DNA from: Dolomedes plantarius
Taxonomy: Eukaryota; Arthropoda; Arachnida; Araneae; Dolomedidae
Direction of reading: 5' to 3'
Assembly (NCBI GenBank): GCA_907164885.2
Contig: OU015499.1
Coordinates: forward strand, 145,369,654 to 145,433,653
DNA length: 64,000 nt
The number at the start of each line of letters is the position of its first letter. The first letter of the stretch is position 1. Below, piece after piece: positions 11,209-20,308 of this stretch. A program made the position numbers and the translations under genes. Below the pieces are notes generated by a model that searched no databases, had not been told where the DNA came from, and saw only the letters and a list, made by a program, of their open reading frames with translations.

Positions 11209-11616
11209 CCGAGAATTCTTTTTAGTTAAAAAAAAAAACTAAACAAACAAATATTACTGACTTTTTTTCAGCAAATCAATAAACATATTAAAAAAAAATA
11301 TTGCATTATGTATGTACATTCATAACAGATACATAATTTTATTCATTTTTCCTTTTAACATTTTTAGAACTATGTATTTGAAAAAGTTTAAAAAAAAACA
11401 TGTTTAGATTAAAATAAGCAGTGTGTTTTTCCCTGATTGAACTTGAACCTTTTAACCCTTTTTTGAGTGTCATGTTTTTGGTGTAAATAGAAATTATATG
11501 ACAATGAATTTTGTATTTCCAGCAGCTTTAAGTTATCTATCGGATATAAAAACTATCGGTTATAACAACCAGTTTTTAAAGTCCCCTGGATGTTCTTATA
11601 AATGATTTGTACTGTA

Positions 11617-13110
11617 TGTTGAAATTATCTTGCTACAAACTTTTAATTTTATATACATCAATTATTTTTTCACTATTTTTGTATTTTTATACAGCTTTTT
11701 CTTGAAGTATTTACATATTTAATTTCTAGTTTTTAAAATTTTTCAAACAAAAAACTATTGAAATTTGAATATAATGATTCCCTCCAACATTTTCTATAAC
11801 CAATTGATATATTTTGGACACTTTGCAAATATTTAAGCTGTTTTAATTATTTATTCCTGATAAATGCTGTATTCAATATTTCTTTCTTTATATATTATGT
11901 GGTTCTTTATTAGCTACTTATTGATGAATTTTCATACAAAGTGTTGATTGTCAGGCTAAAAGTTTTAAAACATTGTGAAATGGTATTTTCCTAAATTTCT
12001 CAGTAGGAAAACTCCTCTTAGTGGAGTTTGACACCTTCTCGCCAAACGACACAGGATATATATTTTATCTTTTACCGTGATTATTAACAATTCAAAATCA
12101 TTTGTATAACTCATAACCAGCAAAGTCGCTAAATACATTATGTATCACATATTTACCATAGCTTTTATATATTTTATCTGCATTCTACATTTCTTAATGA
12201 ATAAATGCATATTTTCAAAATAACTATGTGATGTGGTTAATTAATTATGATTTTTTTCTTTTGCTAGTACTCGAATTTGGGTACATTAGTTAAAATGCTG
12301 GTAGGTATAAAAATTTTCCATTTTACAATTTTCTCTGTTAATAAAAACTAAACATAACAGTAGAGCAAGAATTTTCCTAATAAGTAAATTTTAAATTTTT
12401 TCTTTCTTAAGTTATACTTTTTAGGGTTTTCAGCCCGCGTTATCACTTACCACACTTCCCCCTATATCATTTTCAACATCTTAACAAAACAGTTCTGTCA
12501 TACAATACAGAAAAAAATACCTGCAAATTAAACTTACTTAAATAGCTGTTTATTTTTCCAGCATCATGTGTAGTGTAATTTTAGTCCGTGATCCATCCGA
12601 AAAGCTGCGAAAGTTTGTCGTCAAGGGCACCACTATTTACATTCGAATAGTATAGTATGATTATGGAAATTTGAATGCAATAAGCACCATAAACCACACG
12701 TTCGGTTTAAGAGATACCGTTGCCATCAATCCGAGAAATAACGAAAATCAGTTTCCTGTGATTTATCACTGTTATCTGAAATCAAGTCAAAGTTATGTGG
12801 TTGATAGAGTAATTGCACAGGATTGTGACGTCATTTTCAACGTTCGAGATCAGAACTAACTGTTCCCATAGCGGAAATTTTCAATGATTTTTTACTTCAT
12901 AGCCAATATTTTTTAACCCATGAAACCTCATTAAATGTATACCGAAGAACGTGAACTTAATTTAAAAAATACTATTAACCTTGTTCTAAACGCAATATTT
13001 AAAGAAAATTGAAAGGTTTCTTTGGAAATTTGCTATTTTACGCTTTGTGCACAAACATTTGGCACAGAGTTGGCTGTTTTCTGGCAAGTACGAATGCTTT
13101 AGTACACTTT
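11617..13110. other. Non-coding duplicated DNA with a transposon-end remnant
   Basis: The block matches 30078-32890 in copy B, which is longer. At 12434-12472 it keeps the right terminus (CACTTACCACACTTCCCCCT) of the TIR element that is fuller in B at 30887-32297. The left part of that element is absent here. No gene is recognised. The 62-codon frame at 12671 is not preserved in copy B and is not supported. Confidence 0.55.
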
Positions 13111-13114
13111 ATGG

Positions 13115-13462
13115 TGCATATACATTGGTACAGAGTTCTCTGCCTGCAGATCCCCGACTCCTGTCATCACATTAGTCACGGTAACATTAGACACGGTATT
13201 TAGAACCACCCCCATTCCAATGAACACGTGTCTTCCAGATATTCCCCCATTTAGAACCACCCCATTCAAGCCCACAAGGTCCCTCGTGTTTCTTTATCTA
13301 GTGTCCCCCGCCCCCACTGTCACCATTTGACCCCCGGGACCTCGGGTTCTCCTTTGATGCTATGTATCGGACCGCCAGAGGAGGAGATCCACGCATATAC
13401 AGAGTACAGAGAGGAACATAAATCACTGGCAGATGCAGAGAACTCTGTACCAATCTGTATGC
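13115..13462. mobile_element. MITE present only in copy A
   Basis: Inverted ends share ATTGGTACAGAGTTCTCTGC (left ~13122-13145; right complement ~13436-13456), framed by TATGGTGCAT and the complement of TATAGCGCAT. Copy B lacks the whole block and reads from GTACATCTCAAATT straight into the homologue of 13463 onward. The interior is GC-richer than the surroundings and non-coding. The superfamily is unresolved. Confidence 0.7.
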
Positions 13463-13924
13463 GCTATAAAATTTTTCCCTGTTTTGGCGATCTATATCTC
13501 GCTAAGGCAATGTGACAGGAGGAAGCTATAATTTTGATGCGTTAAATATATTTCTGGCTTAGAATTTTCCCTTCGGGAATATCGAAAGCATTTCGTTTCA
13601 ATGATGTACTTATTTCTTTAGTGCAATGTATATCTAGAAATATTATTTAACAACCAAGTATTTCTTTCAAAAGTGTTTTACATTTCCACAAAAGGTGAAT
13701 ACAATTTGTCGGAAACACAAGTCTCCGTAATATACAAAACTTTTTAGTTGCACTTCAACCAGTATGACATTTTTCGGCACACTGGAAAATTTTTACTTCT
13801 TTTCGGGCTCAACTCACAGAGGGGAAATTTTTACTGTCGTTGTGGGAGTAGCGGTTAAAAGAATGTCCGATGCAAGGTGAGTGCACAGCAAGCATTTGTG
13901 ACACCAGTAATGAAAAATTGATCG

Positions 13925-14490
13925 GTGAAGAAAAGATATCGTGCCCCGGACGCCATTTATGCTCGGTAGTCCACTGATTCATAACAAATTTGCTGTCTTG
14001 CAGTCGATTAATTTGATCAAAGCTCCAAATCAGAAATTGCCAGAACTTATTTCTCATCTAACTGAAAGTTACGACGAATTTTCTAAGGACGAGGTTTTGC
14101 CAGAAATAAAAAGACTAAGACGTCGTATGCAAGCTTCAAATATTAATACAGAGGAAGTAAAAATAATGGTCAGCTCTTCAAGTTTTTCAGTCCATTGTTG
14201 GTAGTTCGTTTTTCATTGGACTTTAAAGAGTCTGCACCAAACTTATGTTTAGCACTAAAGTTGTTTTTGACGATTTGAATTTCCATCGCAACTTGTGAAA
14301 GAATATTTTCAAAGCTGAAAATTATCAAAACTATTTGTCTCATGGATATTACTCAATAGTGAGCTAAATCAGGCTAAATGGGCTAGCAATGTTATCCATG
14401 GAAAACTAGTTGGCTATGAAAATAAACTTCCGTGAGACAATTAGACTATTTTCTGATTCAAAAGTAAGAAAGAGAAAATTTTAAAAGGAG
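13925..14490 (+). pseudogene. hAT transposase relic, C-terminal half
   Basis: Plus-strand fragments in order are LPELISHLTESYDEFSKDEV and LPEIKRLRRRMQASNINTEE (~14040-14160), ESAPNLCLALKVVFDDL (~14230-14280), and LNGLAMLSMEN then TIRLFSDSKVRKRKF (~14370-14480). These lie in different frames. The order matches the end of ZMYM1/DUF4371-type hAT transposases, including the C-terminal dimerisation region. At least two frameshifts separate them. The C-terminal wording differs from the relic at 6640-7325, so this is a separate insertion. Confidence 0.7.
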
Positions 14491-14547
14491 GATTTTACCT
14501 ATTCAGAATTAATACAGAAATTTAATTGTCTTAGTTTTGTCTTCACA

Positions 14548-14549
14548 TG

Positions 14550-14577
<28 letters not shown>
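14548..14577. repeat. (AT)n microsatellite
   Basis: About 14 consecutive AT units lie just after the hAT relic. The flanks at 14491-14547 and 14578-14950 are AT-rich with no recognised feature. Confidence 0.9.
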
Positions 14578-14581
<4 letters not shown>

Positions 14582-14964
14582 TTTCTTCCAAAAAATCTTC
14601 TACTGTATTCACTTCAACACGAAAAGTTTTTGACGTATTCCCATTCTATTTTTTTCATACTGATACTGTAAATGTATATTGCCTTGTTAAAAGTAAAAAT
14701 TTTTTAAGTTGAATTACCAATAAAGTTAGTGTAGATCAAAGTGAAATATTTCTTTGCTTTTCCTTGAAGCTACCGTAATATTATATGTAAGTATTGGATC
14801 CAAAACGGATCCTCTTTTTTATGTGAATTTTGTCTTTAACTATTATTGCTTTAAGTAATAAAACGGCCAAGCATTTTATATTCCACCTTGGCTAGATGAA
14901 AAACTCATACAGCAAAAACCAGTGCGGTACGACTGATTTTAATCTTGTATAAACTATAAGTTAA

Positions 14965-15056
14965 CGAGCTCATGGCTAAGGTGGTTAGAACGCTGGTTTC
15001 GGAGCTGTGCCGTGCGGAACGTAGGTGGATCGATTGCTTGAACCCGGTCCTTGTCG
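14965..15056 (+). mobile_element. tRNA-like SINE head (degenerate)
   Basis: TGGCTAAGGTGGTTAGAACG resembles a tRNA A box, and GATCGATTGCTTGAACCCGG about 50 bases later resembles a B box. It cannot fold as a proper tRNA as far as I can see and runs into a T-rich tract. I read it as a tRNA-derived SINE fragment rather than a tRNA gene. Confidence 0.4.
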
Positions 15057-15085
15057 TAAGACTTTTTTTTTCAGTTTAACACTTA

Positions 15086-15700
15086 GGCCGTCCGCACACG
15101 GAGCAACTCAAAAGAAACTGATAACCGACTCCAATCACAAACCAGTCCGTGATGAGTCGTAACCCATGTAATTGAATGGAGCCACGCACACGGCGCAACT
15201 GGTTACAAACCCGTCAGCAACGCGTTTGTAATCAGTCGCAGTCAACTCAACGTGTCGAGTCGCTAGCAACTTCAGTCGCCAGTTTCTCTTGCGTTGTGCG
15301 TGTTACTACACAATCTATGTTACAGCTGCTCTTTTGGCAAGCTGCCAAATGACGTACACGAGTCACGTGACTTCTGCCTAGCGATGGAATTAAATTCTAA
15401 CGTTTTTTGTTGTATGGAATATGCGCGCCCATATATACAGTCCATTTTTAAATTATTGATCAAAGACAATCTATTGTGACGATTTTTTAAAATAAATTAA
15501 TTTCTGATAATAATTTAACTAAAAATGACGCCCGGAATAATGATGTTCTTCCTTCCATGACAGGTCGCAAACTATTGATTTGAATCACTTTTGAGTCGGC
15601 CCGTGTGCGGAGCCGCATCACTAACGAGTTTGCAACTGATAAGCAATTTCAGTCGCTAACCAGTTGAGTTTCCTTTGAGTCGCTCCGTGTGCGGACGGCC
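15086..15700. mobile_element. Harbinger-like MITE (615 bp), TTA-flanked
   Basis: The left end GGCCGTCCGCACACGGAGCA and the right-end complement GGCCGTCCGCACACGGAGCG form inverted repeats of about 35 bases. TTA duplications flank it at 15083-15085 and 15701-15703. Three-base TWA targets are typical of PIF/Harbinger. The GC-rich arms contain further internal inverted copies of GAGTCG/CGACTC words. The short open frame inside is not a recognisable protein. Confidence 0.8.
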
Positions 15701-15859
15701 TTAAACAGTAATGATCATTTCTCACCTTGTACTGCACGAGTTCGCTCCCTTATTATGTCTATTCTTTCTCTGCGCAGGTCAATAGCCTGTGGAAACGGTC
15801 TGATAAAGGCAATGAAAGGCTAGCTGTCATTAAAAAAAAAGTTAAAAATTGCCAGTTTT

Positions 15860-15923
15860 TAGGTTGGCGGGGGGCTCAAAAATAAATCCGCCCCGGTCCC
15901 CAAATAGTCTAGGTACGCCACTG
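15860..15923 (-). mobile_element. Solitary hAT-like terminus
   Basis: The complement reads CAGTGGCGTACCTAGACTAT followed by a G/C-rich stretch, a terminus seen in many hAT-type non-autonomous elements. No partner end was found nearby, so this is a fragment. Confidence 0.5.
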
Positions 15924-17375
15924 CTCGGGGAACGATGTTTTCTTTCCAATGTTTGTTTATCTACCGTTTGGAGTTTAACATTAAGTGTATCAGATTACTT
16001 ATAATTTGCCTGAAGTTATTATGTATATTTCAAATTAATAAATAGCTGCAGTTATATATCTGTTTTTAAAGATTCGTGATAATCTTATTCAATTAAAAAT
16101 TCATGCTCTTCATAATTCCTGTGTGGATTAATATGGCTGTTTAAGAACTGTAAGAAACTTTCAACAGAATATGGAAGTCAGTTGTAACAATGCACAATAT
16201 ATCAAAAACATGAAGTATTTCTTTTGCTCAAGCAAGGAAGTTGTGTATTTTAAGGATTATTTTTTCATGTAGTTTTTTTAAATCTTATGTTTATATTTGC
16301 TAATGTTTACTATCCTAAATTTTCAGATGTTACTTAATGTATGTCTTGATTTTAAACATAAGGATGATAAAGACTGATTACACATAATTTACAGTATGCT
16401 GTTTTGCATATGGACATAATCTTATATATAAATATCTTTTTTAAGTTTATAATTGATAAGGAATGTCGGAAAAAGTTAAAATTTGATTGTATAATAGATG
16501 CTAATAGAAATGCTAATAGATGTAATAGCTGTGCTAATAGATGTAAAAATATAAAATGTTTAATTACCTTTTTGTGTTGTTGATCCTTTTGTATGTTAAA
16601 GTTACTTAAAATGTCTGAAAACTTTTATCAGTATAAATGATTATGATGTAAATATGCTATAGATGTAATGTTTGAAATTGTAATCATTATTTTCTTCCCA
16701 TATTGTTGTATTGATTGCATTTTTAAGCTTCTTCACCCTGATACTTGTCGGTGTATGTTTATGTGAAAAACATCCGAGGTATAAAATTCATGAAAGGACT
16801 TGGTTGAAAATTTATCTATTCTGCTAGTTGGGTGTAAACTTAACAAACAGAAGTGAATAATTTTCGGTCTTGAGTTTTAATCTTGCTAGCAATTTCATAA
16901 ATTCCATGAAGAAAGAAAGCTGTAGGAAGAAACGCTTTAAGAGTTACTGTATGATGTTAATGTAAATAGATTATACCATGCGAAAAGTTTTAAGAAACTT
17001 GTGTGTTAAAATATGAACATTCTTAACAGAGATTATAGTAAAAATTATGTGCTTTATTTTGCTTTTCTATTGTTATTTAACCAATCAATGTCAAGTTATA
17101 GCAGAATAAAATATTCCCGTGTGACTTTCCTTTCAATAAGACAAGCTTTCGTTGATTTGCCCTTTAAAATTTTATCTAGTAAAAGCTTACAAATAACACT
17201 GTACAACACGAAAAATGTCCTTCAGATGAAAATGTATTTCTAGTATATTTTTGGCTGAAAATAACGAATCTCTAATTATTTTTTGTTTACCAAGCACCAT
17301 TTTCCCCAAAATCCCCATTTTAGCAATGGAAATCTATACTGTAGTGGCAAGCAAGCTTTGTCCCGGAAAAACAAC
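15924..17375. other. AT-rich DNA, no gene seen
   Basis: No supported coding sequence. A short run of TGCTAATAGATGTAA-type words at 16498-16550 is a small degenerate tandem repeat. The 76-codon frame at 17013 has no recognisable motif and is probably chance. Confidence 0.45.
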
Positions 17376-17378
17376 TTA

Positions 17379-17558
17379 GGATCTCTTCACATAGGAGTCC
17401 GGTAGTGGAAGCGTAACAGGAAAGATGTCGCTGAGACGGAAATAAACCAATCATAGGCGTTAAAAATTTCGTTGCTAATCATTTGGAGGTTTGTCATTGG
17501 TTAAATATATTTCAATACTTTAACGCTTCCGCTACCGGACACCTATGTAAACAGGCCC
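17379..17558. mobile_element. Harbinger-like foldback MITE, family H1 copy 1
   Basis: Palindromic ends (CACATAGGAGTCCGG... and ...CCGGACACCTATGTAAACAG) are flanked by TTA at 17376-17378 and 17559-17561. The core CCAATCATAGGCGTTAAAAA is shared with copies at 33255, 47521 and (decayed) 51144. Confidence 0.8.
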
Positions 17559-17954
17559 TTACAGGCAAAGGAAAGGCGCTCTCATTAACAGTGGGACCGT
17601 CGCCAACTTGGCGACCATTTGGATAATATTGGCGACTTTAGCGGCATTTTTGGCGACAAAAGCCTTATCTACCTTCCCGAAGTTTCTAGGCTCTAGCTGA
17701 AATAGGAAGCGAGATATGTGAGAATTGACTACAGGATTGGCGACTTTTTTTTCGAGGGCATTTTCTCTCTGCTCAAAACCGATATAAAGGACACGCCGAC
17801 TGACTGAGAGCACTTCTGAGAGATCAGAGAGTTTTTGTTCAGATGTTTGCTCCCACTATCTTATGTTGCTGGTTGGAAAATTCTATTGACTTTAAGTGTG
17901 AAGTGTACAAGTGTTTTAAAGACAAGATTTTATATTACGTTCAGTGCATTATGT

Positions 17955-18869
17955 CTCGTCAGCGTAAAAATAAGCTGGACTTATTTTTTATGCGTGTGAC
18001 GAACTTACACCGAAGACTCAACAATGTAGCTTGTCACCATTAGTTAGAAAGGCTTATGGACTGTACTTTGGATGTAGAGTTGGGGACCAGGATAAGTCCT
18101 GGGTTCACATATATGCTGCAATTCATGTTCCAGGAATCTAAGAAACTGGTTACAAAGAAAACGTAGGAGATTGAAATTTGCAGCACCTATGGTTTGGCGT
18201 GAACCGACCAGTCACGTAACGGATTGTTACCTTTGTTTGACAGCTGTCAAGGGGTTCTCTTCGAAATCCAAACATTGTATTCAGTATCCAAACTTACACT
18301 CCGCTATGCAACCAGTTCCATATTCTGAAGATCTTCCTATACATACAGCTCCAGATAAACAGACTGTTGATTCAGAGGAAGACACCTCCGATGACCCAAA
18401 CCATCAAGATCCTGACGTTCAACCATCTACATCTATGACATGTTCATATCATGAAATCACACAGGAAGAGCTTAATGATCTTGTACGGGAATTAAAACTC
18501 TCTCAAACAGACTCAGAATTACTGGGTTCTAGGCCTCAAAGTGGAAATCTGTTAGAGAAAGGAGTAAAAATAAGTTTATTTAGAAGACGACAAGGCCATT
18601 TTGTAGACAATTTTGCGGAGAAAGAAGGCATCGTATATTGCTGTGACGTGAATGGCCTATTTCAGGCATTGGGACATGAACATAATCCAGCAGAGTGCCG
18701 CCTGTTTATTGACTCATCCAAACGTTTTCTCAAAGCAGTGCTCCCCCATATAGGCAATGTTTGTCCGTCTGTTCATGTACACTGGTGTGCAAAACTTAAG
18801 CAACAATGTAAAAATTTAGCAGATAGCCATGAAATTGCAGAAAAGGAGGTCTGGAGATCAGTACAATGA
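17955..18869 (+). pseudogene. Broken member of a multicopy, probably transposon-linked protein family
   Basis: The long frame 18171-18869 (232 codons) starts MKFAAPMVWREPTSHVTDCY and contains YPNLHSAMQPVPYSEDLPIH, an acidic SEEDTSDDP stretch, ELNDLVRELKLSQTDSELLG and FIDSSKRFLKAVL. Upstream, in other frames, CSLSPLVRKAYGLYFGCRVG (~17995) looks like the part that should precede it, with two frameshifts between. From memory of arthropod genomes such proteins occur in many copies. The function is unknown to me and a transposon link is inferred. The frame stops early at 18869. A Cys-pair region (TDCYLCLTAVKG) is a possible zinc-binding site. Confidence 0.55.
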
Positions 18870-18993
18870 ACACGTAAGTCAGTAGAAATGTCATGGGTAT
18901 GCAAATATCAGGAACGAAACGTCAGAGGCGACGTGAGCGTACGCAAAACGCGTTTCTATAATAATCTGGTAATTATTATAGAAAAAGTATATA

Positions 18994-19165
18994 CACGTAT
19001 TTCATGCTCGGAATTTTTTCTCAAAACTAAATCGTCTGCTACTTTTCAATGCCTCTTTCAGACTTTCTTAATTATAATATACATGTATTTTATGATTGTA
19101 ATTCTTCCTCAAAACTAAATCATCTGCTATGTTTCAATGTCACTTCAGTTATATAAATCATCGCG
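18994..19165 (+). repeat. Two-unit tandem repeat (~90 bp)
   Basis: Two imperfect copies share CTCAAAACTAAATCGTCTGC / CTCAAAACTAAATCATCTGC and their flanks. There is no coding content. From 19166 to about 19540 I see only anonymous AT-rich DNA. Confidence 0.6.
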
Positions 19166-19539
19166 TCAAGGATAAACACACGTGTTTCTAGCTAAGTGAA
19201 CGTGTCCTGCAGTATATTTGAGTTTGAACAGGTAGCTTGGGATAGTTTCAATTCATGAAATGTATAGATAACACATTCATTGAAAATTAATGACTTTCCA
19301 TCCTTATATTTTCCTTTTTAAAAAGAAAAATTCCGGCGTTGCCACGTACATGAAAATAATATATCAAATTCATTATTGCATGCGCCAATATATGAATAAA
19401 TCACGTTTTTAATTCATGTCTATTTTTACAGAAATGTTATAATTTAACTGGCAACAATGAAATGTTACAATGGCTTTGAACAAAAATATCCGGAGAAATT
19501 TGGCGATTTTCAATATCCGTTGATACTTCTAACATAATT

Positions 19540-19697
19540 CGGGAATGGAACGTCGTAGCGGAATGAAAATAGTCTAGAACCATCGCGCAAGTTCAAGCAA
19601 TAAGTTGATCAAGTTTCATCGGAATTGGATGAACGAGACGGCAGCGCATAAAATACAAACAAACAAACAAACAAACATTCATTTTTATATATAGAGA
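19540..19697 (-). mobile_element. Helitron-like 5' terminus, minus strand
   Basis: Read on the minus strand it begins TCTCTATATATAAAAATGAA after an A, followed by (TTTG)n and then CCAATTCCGATGAAACTTG. This is the same layout as the other Helitron starts here. The (ACAA)n run at 19655-19676 is part of it. A CTAG near 19188 could be its other end, but the flanking base does not fit. From 19698 to 20040 nothing is recognised. Confidence 0.45.
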
Positions 19698-20040
19698 TAA
19701 CAAAAACAAGCAGTATCGCATTAAGTGACATTTCATAAAAACTTTTCCTGAATATAAACAGATGTAATGAGTTTTTTTTACTTCAATCACTTCGGCGTAT
19801 CAAGTATCCCTCAAAGATCGTAGGCATGACCGATACCACATTGATAAATTTAAAAAAATTAAGTAATGTCATAAAACACTAAATTCCAAAGCATATTTAT
19901 ATGCGAAATCTCTCTAAACAGAGACAATCAAACCTGAGCGTGAATTACTTTCTCACCATGGTGGGACAAAAATATTTTTTTGCGCCAAAAACTCCCGTTT
20001 CATACGATAGTACACAGTTGATTGCATCCCTGTATGGATA

Positions 20041-20308
20041 GGCAGATACGTTTTTCATCTGTTCTAAAGCCATAAGCCTATACCTCATACCCTTCAGATG
20101 GAAGGGTTTTTCCTTTCAAATTACTCTCTCCGGAAAATCTTTTCTCTCATATAGTGCAATCTAAGGTTTCTCTTCGGAATGGGTAGAAAGACTCGTTTTT
20201 AAAGAATACTGCAAGGAAAATCTTTTCTCTCACACAGAGGATGGAAGATTTTTCTTCTGTGTAGGTAATAACATGTTTTTTAAATGATCGAGTTCAGAAA
20301 ACCTTTTC
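20041..20308 (-). pseudogene. Decayed zinc-finger units beyond the present stop
   Basis: Downstream of the stop at 20309, finger-like words continue on the minus strand in shifted frames: CEKRFSELDHLKN at about 20255-20295, and two more blocks spaced one finger apart near 20195 and 20120. They carry stops and broken His positions. The ancestral array was evidently longer, and a frameshift just before the present stop cut it short. Confidence 0.65.

Larger units (their letters stand above)
9003..11614 (+). mobile_element. Tigger/pogo DNA transposon (2.6 kb)
   Basis: The inverted termini CAGTAAAAATTGTTTATAAG (left) and complement of CAGTACAAATCATTTATAAG (right) are flanked by TA at 9001-9002 and 11615-11616. 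The paralogous site in copy B (30066-30090) reads straight through CTATATA-CGTTGAAATT with a single TA, so the insertion boundaries are exact and the element arrived after the duplication. TIR sequence, TA target and the encoded transposase all fit the Tigger branch of pogo. The transposase is broken (9714-11208). Confidence 0.92.
3868..13588. repeat. Segmental duplication, copy A part 2
   Basis: This block matches 24748-33042 collinearly. It begins at TTCTAATTACAGTCTGATTA (3871 and 24751) and ends near the GAATTTTCCCTTCG words at 13560 and 33020. Relative to copy B it has gained a Tigger element (9003-11614) and a MITE (13115-13462). It lacks the left part of the TIR element found in B at 30887-32297. 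Confidence 0.85.

Noticed and set aside
14965..15056. Possible tRNA gene on the plus strand
   Set aside because: Box-like words are present but no paired acceptor stem or normal anticodon arm could be drawn; treated as a SINE fragment. The same applies at 40440, 42215 and inside the Helitron at 39925.
17559..17813. 84-codon minus frame with repeated VAN/AKVA words
   Set aside because: It contains GGCGAC repeats but no known domain, and its ATG sits next to a MITE; probably chance.
19655..19676. (ACAA)n run as a LINE 3' tail
   Set aside because: Read from the other strand it fits the TC-start, (TTTG)n layout of the Helitron 5' ends better, and no reverse transcriptase is nearby.
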